64,000 nt of DNA, from contig OZ020622.1 in NCBI GenBank assembly GCA_963971575.1, forward strand, positions 19,346,879 through 19,410,878. Reading direction: 5' to 3'. The translations under genes and the position numbers were made by a program. This document shows, in pieces, positions 12,401-24,400 of the stretch. Every line of letters begins with the position of its first letter. Positions within the stretch are counted from its first letter, which is position 1. The notes beneath the pieces were generated by a model, which saw only the letters and a program-made list of their open reading frames with translations, was not told where the DNA came from and made no database searches. This DNA comes from Liopterus haemorrhoidalis. Taxonomy: Eukaryota > Arthropoda > Insecta > Coleoptera > Dytiscidae.

Positions 12401-15400
12401 CCTGTAGCCCAGATGGTTTAAACTAAAAATCTGAAAAAATTCTAAGTAATGTACATTGGTGTGAACCGGAATAGTACAACAGGAATTTTTGATCAGATTA
12501 TGTTTTCGGAAAATAACGCATTTTTTGTGTTTTTATGTAAAATATGTTAAATATTTAATTCGGTATGTAACACACCAGATCAGTAGTTCTAGAAGCGTAG
12601 TTGGTTTTGTCGTGCGCTTAATAATGTAACTTAACTTGCAAACTAGAGTTCGATTCCTGTTAATTTTATTTTTTGTTTTTTTTTTGCATTTTTATTTTGT
12701 TTAAATTATTTTGTCAAAATTCTAGTTATATTTGGGTAAATGTTGCATTTAATTTTTAAAAGCGTAAATTTAATAACCAATGGGAAGTGTTGAAATTATA
12801 ATTTAATTCTGTTTGACGAAATCAGAGGGCGGGGCTTATGATTTAAGCAACCAATGGAAGCCATAGGCGCAATTTTCAAAATCTTAATGAGCCTTGCTAT
12901 ATAAAAAAAAATTACTGCACATATTTAGAAACTTAAATAATGGTATTAGGCATTCGAATTAAAATTCATAAAAAAATATTTTGATATAACATTTGTTTTG
13001 GCATCCCAATTAATCATCATTCAGTTGCTAAATACCTGCAAAACCCACAAATGTGTGAAAATTCACACTTTACATCAACTTTTTATAAATGAATTAAATC
13101 TGTTCCTCCCATATAAGGGAGGTATTGTGATCATACCGATTTTTACATTTCGAGATTTCGATGGATCTCCACGAATTGAGGTCCATACATAACGTTTTGA
13201 CTATTTTTAGCATGATGTCTGTCTGTCTGTCCGTTCGTTGGTCTGTCTTTCGGTCCGTGTATACGTGCAGATCAAATTCGGCTAAAAGGATTTTTATGAA
13301 ACTTCATATTTAAGCTTTTGACATAAATGGCACGAGCTGATCAACTTTTGGTAAAAATCGGTTAACTAGAAATGGGAGTTTACTCGTGTCAGTTTTAAGA
13401 TTTTTCCAAAAAATTTCACATACCATGAAATTTTAAGTAACCCAAGCAAGTTTTCTTCTCGTGACTTAAAAGAGCTGAACTTAAAGGAACGAAATTCCGC
13501 TTAAACCAAAGAAACAAACTATATATTATATTTTTTATAATTTATACTTATTCCATGGTATCCCTGGTTAATCTTTGTAAATCATACTTACAATAAACAT
13601 TTTTAGGTTAAAGTTAATATTATTATAAAATGTCATTTTCATTACAATTTGATTTTTTGTGTAATTATTAATACAAATGTCTCATTTCTTAAATTCGTAC
13701 ATTTTCCAAAAATTTATAAATGTATTATCTGTCTCATTTTGTAATACGGAACTAACAGGAAAAGTTAATTTTTTATGTTGTATATTGACAATACATTTAT
13801 AATATTATCATAGTATTGGTTCACACGGATACGCTAAAGTCTGTTTACACCACAACAGTCTCGTATTACACAATAGTTTCGTATTACAAATTGAGACAGA
13901 TTATATTATTTATTTTATTTTTTTAATAAATGTCAGTTAATAATAAATGCCAACAAGAAAAATAAAATAACCTAGACAAGATCTATTTTCGTGCCAACTT
14001 AAAAATACGAAACTCCCATTTAGTTTCGCCTAAACCAAATAAATGACCTATATAGGCTATTTCAAACGTTTAAGTGAAACTATAATTTTCCTAAATTGTC
14101 ATGAATTCTCACTTTATGGTTTGAAGTGGACTTTTGCTAAACAAAATGATCAAAAGCCTCACTTAATCGGTAAAAATTATTAGGGTTCAAAATCTAGTTC
14201 CTCTTAAACCAAAGAAATAGGCTATATATAATACCAATAGCCAAAAGGCATGAATAAAGATTTTTACTACTGTAATACCAATTAAAAGTTCTCCGTACCA
14301 AACACAGTAAAAAAAAAAACATCATTTCCAAAGCGTATCCACCATATTATTGCTTATGAAACAATTTTTACAATATTTAATACTTTTTTTACAGGTAATC
14401 GAGTTGGTTTCATGGGTAGGTCCCATTATCTACGCTGGTTGTTTTGCTGCAACTTTATCATCAGCTTTGGCTTCATTAGTTAGCGCACCGAAAGTGTTTC
14501 AAGCTCTGTGCAAGGATAAATTATACCCATACATCGAGTGGTTCGGTCGTGGATATGGTCAGAACAACGAGCCTGTCCGTGGATATGTTCTAACTTTCAT
14601 AATTGCGATTGCCTTCATCTTGATTGGAGAATTGAATGTTATAGCACCGTTGATATCCAATTTCTTCCTTGCGGCTTATACGCTGATTAATTTTTCGACT
14701 TTCCATGCTAGTTTGGCGAAACCTGTTGGATGGAGACCTACCTTTAAGGTAAGATATTTTAAATTAAAGTTAGTGTTTAAAGATTAATATTATAATATAA
14801 CCAGTTTTCATAAAACGATGGTCAACCAAAAGTAAGATGAAATTCGGGGTACATCCAAACTCTCTTAAAATTGCTGCTCAACCATGGCGCTCCTACGTGT
14901 CCGATGTAACCCGATCCAGCGCGGAAACACCCGATAATCAATTTTAAAGTGACTTTATTATGAAAACGGTCGTAAACAAAGTAGCATTAAAGTTCATGGT
15001 TATTAGCATCAGCAATTATTTTTATTCGAATATTTTCACTATAAATTACAGCACTTGAAGAAGATAATTATTTATGAGCGAAACGCTGTTTCTAAAACTT
15101 TACTTTTGTTCAAAAAACCGAGTTATTTACGAAATTGTGTATAATTTGCAAATAACATTTTGGCAACCTTTGAAAACAAATGCTTTTGAAACTAGAGGTC
15201 AACAGTTTGAGCAGTGGCATGGCGTGATCTTTTTATATCAAGACAGGCAGAGAAAATAAATGCATGTAGAGTACGTTCAGGATAACTTCATGCCAGGGCA
15301 TCATAAAATACGTCATCAATGCTGCGCGAGAAAACAGCTGATTACATAGACGTACATAAGGGTTTCTGCCTTGTCAATTGTTTATTGTAAATACCAAACA

Positions 15401-18400
15401 AATAAAATCATGTATTTGAAATTAATTTTTGATCTCGTTTTAGTACACAGCATTCCTGAAAACGTACGAGAAATAAATAATAATATATTTTTGTGTATAA
15501 ATGTATCAATTTCACCCTGTAAATGCAAATTATATATAAAGCCTGTATGTAAAATTTTTTAATTATTCTAATTGAAGTAAAAGTGAAAAAAAGGAAATGG
15601 ACGTGAATATATAGGTCATATTATAAAAAGAGAATAAAATAAGATCACCACACAAACATTTGATTGAAACCCGCAACCCAGAAAATGAGCAGTCGTAGCA
15701 TAACAATCTACTAATTTTAAAAAATTAAGTATAGTGTAACAAATTAAGCTAACAAAGAATTGAAATCTTGGAATAAAGTTAAAACACTTCCCCAGAATAG
15801 GGTTGGTTGGAGCCCTCTGTACTCATGCAGTAGAACGAACATTATATATGTAACAGTTTATACATTGATAAATTCCATTTTAATAATTTTCTGTTTATAA
15901 TCTGAGACATTTATAATCATTTTTCATAAATTTAGCGACATTGTTTATGATTTCTCTTGCTTGGCTCCGAATTGGCATAACTTGAAAGCCCAATCTTTTT
16001 TTTGGCGTCATTTTCACAAATAAAATAATAATAACACACAAATATAACAAAAAAAACAAACAACAAAATTTAACAATGAAAATAAACAACAAAATTTAAA
16101 AAAGAAAACAAAAACGGAATTAAGCAATCAAAATCGAAATATACGCGTAGTTAAGAACAGATCAAAGTAAGTGACGCCACTGAAATGTATAAAACCAATT
16201 GTCGGTAATGACATGGACGAAATATGGTTTCTGCGCAACCCAGTCGGTAATATAGACCTGGCATGAAGTTATCCTGAACGTACTCTAGGTAAAAATATGT
16301 AACAGAGTGATCATTAAAAAAAAACAACGATGACAAATTCATCGGTACAAGCACCGGAAAAAACCATTACATAACAGTGAGAAACCTTTTTCCGGTGCTT
16401 GTACCGATGAATTTCTCGTCGTTGTTACAATTTATGTATTTTAACAGGTGTTTAGCTCTCAAGGGGTTTTGAACTTCGGTCTTGATATACCGTTTGAGGT
16501 ACCATTCTCTCATTACCCTTGTGCGTACCATTGATTTTGGGGGATTGGTACGTCGAATTGTATGATTGTTCCGGATTTCATTTGCCTGTTGGGTTCTTTC
16601 ACTGGTTTACCTGGATGTGGAGGTTTATGATTTTTAAGATTGATTATTGCATCATGTTGTACAGGGAGTGACACTGTCAACCTTGCGATTTGTGCGTACC
16701 AGGTTGTCAGGGAGGATAGTATGACTGCCTGTCATATTGATGTAGTCGGTTTTACTATCATTCGTAATGTTTGAATTTTGTTAATCTTTGATATTATTAT
16801 ATTTATCACTAGTCTCTTTGTTTAAAATTTAACTAACAGTCACTACCATTGGATATTATAGTATAATATTGAAATTTATTTCCTGTTTTTCCTATTTTCT
16901 GTATTTTTCAAGTACAAAATATTTTGTCAATGTTAATTCTGCAATTTCACCATCCTTGGAGATGACTGATATACATGTTGTTAGAGTGACGTAGGTAAAT
17001 TAATTTATAACTATACAAGATTGTTACTTTATTGTATGTTATTGTTATAGCACCTGAAGAAGCCAACAATGTTGTTGGTGAAACGTTGTGTTGTTTAAAA
17101 TAAATGCTTCTTATTATGTAAACCGCTTCTCTGCGTAAAATGCAGAAAGCTGAGATTCAACCGAAAACGACGGTCAAGTAGAAGTATGATGAAATTCAGG
17201 ATACATCCAAACTCTCTTAAAATTACTGCTCAACCATGGAGCTCCTCATATCCGAACTGTTCATCTTATTGCACTTTATAAAGCTGCGTCCACCAGTTTT
17301 ATATTAGCGTTTTTACGAGGGATGTTTCCTAAATTCTGGGAATTGTGCTATAATTAAATTAAGCAGAACTTATAGGCAATGTTATTGGTGCCAGACAAGT
17401 CTTGACATGTTTATGCAACTATCTAGTGCAATATTGTTCAGTCTGATTTAGGTGTTCGACTGATATAGACGCGTTTTCATAGCACTGTTTTTGTAACCAT
17501 GGAAGACGCAGCAAAATCTCAAAGAGCAATCATTTTCTTTTTGTGGAAAGAAGGTGTGAAAACATCAGAAATAATTCAGCGTCTGCAAGGAGTATTAGGT
17601 GAGTCTGCAGAATCCAAAAGTACTGTTTATCGGTGGATCGATCGTTTTAAAACCGGTAGAACATCACTAGAAGGTGCCCAAGCACGTCGGTAAATGAAAG
17701 AAACATTACTGCCGCCGAAGACCTACTGAAAGAGGACAGGCGAATGACTATTCGTCAAATTAGTGTGCGCCTAGGGATAGGTACACGACAAGTTCATGAC
17801 ATCTTTCATGATTGTTTGGGCGTTAGCAAGGTTTCGCCGCGCTGAGTGCCAAGGCTGTTGGGACCAGAACAGAAACTCAATAGGTCTGATACTTGAGGAC
17901 GGTTTAAAAAAATGAGTTTATCGTTGGGATAAATGTATTCAGTTAAATGGAGATTATGTTGAAAAACTACATTGTAATATTGACGAAAATTAACAAAATA
18001 ATAAAAATTATAGCTAAATTCCCAGAACTTTGGAAACATCCCTCGTAGTAATATTCGACATATTTTATACTATTTTTGAAACATTCGACTAATTTAAAGT
18101 AAATATTATAACCATATTATACTATAACTAAAAATATATTAATAAATTATCTTTTAGCAAAAGATTTTTTACAAAAACATATTTCATGCATTGCATCTCT
18201 TTGTTTCGTGGGCGCCAGTGGGGCACTGAATTAGAGTATAGGGTGTAAGATGATTAAAACTGCACACATTCTAAAAAATATTTTATTTACAGTATTATAA
18301 CATGTGGCTAAGTTTAGCTGGTTCTATTCTTTGTGTCGGAGTAATGTTCTTGATCTCTTGGTGGACTGCTCTTCTAACTTTGGCTTCCGTGTTAGCATTG

Positions 18401-21400
18401 TACCTGATTGTAGCCTACCGAAAACCAGGTAAGATAAATTACAAATGTCATACGATCCTATAAAATGCAATTAATAAATGGCAGACTTGCTTAAATGTTT
18501 TTTTTTTTTTTAGATGTGAATTGGGGTTCAACAACTCAAGCCCAAACATATAAGAATGCTCTTAGTTCCGTTCAGCAACTCAACAGTGTTGAAGAACATG
18601 TTAAGAATTACCGTCCACAAATATTAGTATTATCTGGAATGCCTAGTTTCAGACCAACGCTTATAGACTTCGCTTATTTATTAACTAAGAATTTATCACT
18701 TATGATCTGCGGACATATCAATGAAGTAAGATATTTTTCATATATTCTGTTAACCATGTGCTTTTTGCTCTTCTTCCGTTTCGTCTCCCGAACAGTGGCG
18801 ACGCTAGTGGGGGGGTCCGGGCCCCCCACATATTGCTCTGGCTCCCAGTTGACTCCCCCAGAATTATTCGAAGAAAAATGTATGTGCGTGCAACAATGGG
18901 TTTTAAGAAGAGTCACTTTCATTGTATCACTGATATTTTAGAGGTGAGGGCCTTTTTTTGCTCATCACCTGTATTTTAGAAGTGAGGACCTTTTTTTATG
19001 TCATCACCTATATTTTCACACTTGTCCATTTCTAGACATCATAAAAGATGATAAAGTCTTCCTTGTTTTTTAAAAGAATAATTTGAATGTTGTCACGGTT
19101 TTCAAAAATAAATGGTATGTGCTGCCATCTCTCCAAACAAAAGTTAACTAAAGCTCAATTTCTGACGTTTAGCTGTCAATCAGGGTGCAGCGTTATGGAT
19201 AGTTTAGATATTTTATTTATTCCGTTGTTATAGGCTATTTCAAACGTTTAAGTGGAACTAAATGGAATTTTAATTTTGTAAGTTGTCACGATCGCACTTT
19301 TTACTGATTGAAGAGGGCTCTTGCTAAACAATATGATCTAGTCCCGCTTAAACCAAAAAAACAGGCTATATCGACTATCAACAGAATTAAAATTTATGGA
19401 ACAACACAAAATTTTTATCTGACAGATAAATGGGTGGAATAAATGTATCCTGTAGATATCTATCTAGCAATTTATCTAGTGGTAGAACAACCGGTCCTAA
19501 CTGTAATAATTGGACTGTTTTCAGCTGCTCCTACCGGACTGCTCGATAGTCCAAACACCACTAATATGTTAGCAAAATTCTCAGCAAAAAGTGACATGAG
19601 TTGAAATCTTTTCTCTTCTCACTCTTCAATTTAGATAAGAAGCAATTTCAATCCACCTAAAATTTATTGCCCATTCATATGCCCGGTATCCGACATTATA
19701 TCCCTTTATCAGTTTTCTCTTATTTAATTACCGACCGCCAACATATATAAGGGAGGTATAGGATCATACCGATTTTGACATTTCGAGATTTCGATGGATC
19801 TCCACGAATTGAGATCCCTACATAACGTTTTGACTATTTTTAGCATGATATCTGTCTGTCTGTCTGTCTGTCGGTCTGTCTGTCGGTCCGTGTACACGTG
19901 CAGAGCAAATTCGGCTAAAAGGAATTTTACGAAACTTCATATTTAAGCTTTTGACATAAATGGCACGAGTTGGTCAACTTTTGGTAAAAATCGGTTAACT
20001 AGAAATGGGAGTTTACTCTTGTCGGTTTTAAGATTTTTGCGAATATTTTACAACAGAGAAATATTTCGAAAAAATTTATTTAAAAAAGTTGCTATAAAAG
20101 CAATAACTAACAACTTTTATTCGAGACATTTTTTGATAAAGCAACATAAATTAAACAATTACTTGTAATGGCGGTCGGTGCTTTGGTGGCCACAGGTGAT
20201 TTTTTTTTTTTGTTTTTATTTGTACTAAAACTATGTTCTTTTACAGAATCCTTTATCGCAAAGGATACGAACAGTATTCAATTACAAAACAGCCAGTTGG
20301 TTGAAGGTACATAAAGTTAAGGCCTTCTATTCATTGGTTGATGGTGTTAATTTCGAAGAAGGAGCTAAAGCCATGCTGCAAGCATCTGGTATCGGAAAAC
20401 TGCGACCTAATATCTTACTTATGGGCTACAAAGCAGATTGGGCCAAAGTTTCGAAAGAAAACTTGAACATGTACTTTGAAATTATTCAGTAAGTATATTT
20501 GTTTTAATAAACATAAATACATTTTTTTATTACAACAGTATATTGTATAATTTGGTTTCGAACGCCATGAGTTTCGTTTAACAAAGTTTAAAATTATCCA
20601 TCATCATTTTGGCTCTAGGATCCATTATTGATCCTGAATTCTTCTTTGGTCTCTTATTTTCTGTCTTGTAAGATACATGTAACGAGTTTGTATTACTCAT
20701 ATTTTTAAGTCTGTTTTCACATGATCTCTCGGAAACAAGCTTCTAGGGTATGTCTCTCATTTAATATATCTTTCCCTTGTCGGCTATCCTCATTGTTGAG
20801 TATGCATGACTTGTACAACATATATTAACTTTTGTGTACGATGGAACGCCATTTCTTATAATCTTCGGCATTACACAGGGCTTCTTCCAGGGTACAATCC
20901 GTGAGTTCGCGCATCTGATCTAACCATCATTTAGGAGATCTATTTCTAGGACGTTTCCTACTTTGCCTTGATAAACAAGCCTAACCACGTTTTTATTTCG
21001 GGTTACGTGGCCAAACTATTGGTAGAGTTTTCTTTGAACAATTGACGGTAGCCTCGTTGGATTATTGTTTTATCAGTCAGTGATACGAGCAGTTCACGGT
21101 ATGCGGAGTGTCTGTCTCCAACAACAAGAACGTTAAGTTGAGACAGATTAAATAAGACGTTAAACCATGGGGTTCTTCCTTCAGGTTTAACCGCAGGGAG
21201 GAAACCGCCATCACACGCCTTCGTATAGGTCACTGTTGGTGGACCCATGGGCACCTCCTTCGAGGTGAAGAGTCCCCTATCTGTGACACGTGTAACACAG
21301 ATTTGTCTGTCTTACACTTTTTAACCGAATGTGCGCAGTTCGAGGATATCAGGGAGAGGCTAGGCCTGTGCTATGACCTGTCAGTTGCTTTAGGTGACGA

Positions 21401-24400
21401 CAGTGTACTCATGGACAGGCTGATACTCTTCCTGAGAGAATCGAACTTACTATTTTATGTGTGAAGTCTTGCACCTTATTTTAATGTGTTCTATTTCTTA
21501 ACTGTGATATTCGATGGTAATTGGCCCCTTTACAGCCTCTTACCATCACCCTGAGTCTGTTCAAATTTTCGAACAGACTTTTTATCTTATTTATTTGTGT
21601 TTGTCTGTGCAAGATTTCTTTTATTGAGTATGTGTAATTTTATTGATTTTATGTATTTATTAATTGTTTAATTTATTGTTTTTAATATGTAGTGTAGTCA
21701 TTTAGATGGGCTACGTTACAAAAATTTTAACTAACTAACTGTCTCCAGCAACACAGCTCAAAATAATCTTTTTCGTATCAGTGATTTTCATGTCCACGTT
21801 TCTGGTGAATAAAAAGCTATTGGAAAAAAAGTAGCTGTACAAGTAGCCGTCCAATAAAGTACTCGAGGGAGATTTTCCCCCGTGTGAATAAAATTCTCCC
21901 TTGGAGAAAGATTTTATTTATAAAACCTGCTTGATCTACATCGACTATGTAGCCTTATGTAGTCACCCGACCCTGCTCGAGTTCATGTAGTTCTTCACGG
22001 AGATAAATATCTGTATGTATTTTCGTTAGCTTTGTCATAGCTGTTCTAGCAACAGTCAAACGAATTTTAATGTCTTTGGAAGAACCTCCCTTATTGCTAA
22101 TTAAGGACCCTAGGTAAACAAATTTATCAACTACATCTACACCAGGCATTTAAACTAAGTTGCTTTGAACAAATCGATTAAATAATCATTCTGGTTTTAC
22201 TTCTGTGAGCATTAAACCAAGTTTTCGGGTCTACTTTTTTCATTTTCTACTCTCAGCAACATATTTGCTATGTCTGTTATATCTGTAGCAATCAAGGTAG
22301 TATCATCCACATATCTCAAATTTGTGATATATTGACCGCCAATAACTATCCCACCTGGCCATCCATCAAGGGACATTTACATGGCGTACTCCGTATATGT
22401 TGAAGAGAAGTGGACACAAAATACCACCCTGTCTCACACCTTTGCTCACATCAAATTTTTCTGTTAGCTAATTATCAATCGTTTAGTGCAATTCTGAGCA
22501 AACCTATAAGCTTACAGGCAGAATCTGTAAGACTCTGTCCATAAATACACATAAAACAACTCCTTAGATACGATCATCTGTAGCTTACCAATTTGTAAAG
22601 AATTGTACTATTTATTTGGGAGGAGCTAAGTTCATACAGTGATCTATTTACCAAGACAATAATTTGTCAAAAACTTTGGGGTAATCCATTAAACATAGAT
22701 GTATTGGCACATTGAATTCCCGTGTTTTTTCTATAATTTACCGGATATTTAGTATCTGATTATGGGTTCCTCTGCCTTTCACAAACCCAGCTTGTTCTGG
22801 TGCAATCTGCTATTCTAGGCAGTTCTTCAGCCTATCCTTTAGTATTTACATTAACCCTCTAGTGTCCCAATTATTTTTCTTGGCTAAAAAGTTACACTGG
22901 ACAAATGGAGGGTCGCTAATGCTAAATTTGCATTCAAATTTTACCCAAAGTGTAACTTATTACCTGTAGACCTAGAACGATAAGCCTGCCTTAAGTTAGA
23001 ACTTGGCAGGTAGTGCCAAAAGGGTTTATATATGCCAAAAGGTTTATATGAGTGAAAAAATAACAATAATTTTTTTATTTTTTTGGTTTATTAATTATTC
23101 AAGAATTATAATCCTTTTAGTTCTGTAAATTGTTTAAATTTTTGTTTTAAATATGGAACGTAAGGCGAACATTCGTAATACGTCAACTTTTCAACTGATT
23201 GTTTTTAGCAAAAACACGTGTAAGTTTGTTCAATCGGCGTTTGTAAGTGTTTCATTGTGCAGTCGTCTATAGGCGGTATAGTTATATCTGATACGCCTAG
23301 AGGCGGTGTTGGGAACTAGAGGGTTAAAAATACACAAAACGAAATAGATGCACCGTATAATACTAACAAACTCAGTAGGTATGCAGGTTCGTGAAATCTA
23401 AAAATCTTTTATTTCATCATAAAATTATTAAAACGTACTGAGCATTTATTTTATATCTTTAATTCCCGTATTCAGAAACGTGCATTAGGCAACAGTCTGA
23501 CTGATCGAGCGCCGTCGTGTAAAGTAGCGCCGAGTCGTGTAGTGTCATTTAAAAATTTAAAAGCTGGTCTGACTGATCAAGTACTGTCGAGTATTATCGA
23601 TCATTCAGTGTCAAGCAAATTTGTTTCTCACTTGTCAAATAGTGCATATTCCAACCTAAAATAATACTATCAAACAGTTAATACTAATTAGCGAGTCCAT
23701 TTTACCCTATATTGTAATTTTGTTTTTTTTTTTTTGACGTTCCAACTGTCAAATAATATATGGTTATGAACTGTATATGTTTAAATGCGCATGTGCTATT
23801 GCGTCGAGCGTCGTGTGAAATTCAAACCGGTTTGAAATACAAACAACTTGATGCTACTTGATAGCAAACGATGGTTCAGTGCGACTCATGCCCTTAGTTA
23901 ACGTGTGTTTGAAATTTGCTCGACAGCAAACGATCGACAGCACTCGATCAGTCAGACCGCGGCCTTACTGTATAGCGCTTCGTTATATTAAATTTAAAAA
24001 AAAATCGGACCATTTCTGTGGAAATTTACAATAGAAAATTTTAGTTTTATCAGTCAAGAGATACGAATTCTTGACACTGTACATCACACTGGGATTAGAT
24101 TGGCCACAGGTGCATTCCGCACCATCCCAATACCAAGCCTGCTGTGTGAAGCAGGCGAACCGTCACTGTACAACCGTCGTAAAATTCTATCCCTGCGATA
24201 TATGGCTGCACTCAGTGTCAAGCCAGATCATTCTGCGTATGACCCTATTCTACAAAATAAGCATACATAGACTTATGACAGAAAACCAAGAGCCAATGCC
24301 TTTTGGTCTAACTTGACTTACGACATTTTGTGTGATATTGATTTTAATATGCCCGAAATGGCAAGTTTCGTTTTGTGTGCTGTTCCACCATGGATGCTAC

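Larger units (their letters stand above)
20590..23400 (-). mobile_element. RTE-like LINE, 5'-truncated, split by two insertions
   Basis: Minus-strand translation in pieces from high to low coordinate: [18 protein letters not shown] (RT, about 22800), [24 protein letters not shown] (about 22430), [20 protein letters not shown] (catalytic YVDD, about 22330), [15 protein letters not shown] (22149-21955), [12 protein letters not shown] (about 21040) and [20 protein letters not shown] (about 20880). The 3' end shows ATGATGATGG near 20600, a trinucleotide tail typical of RTE-like LINEs. Many stops. It is interrupted by 21126-21739 and 22855-23323. Confidence 0.85.
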
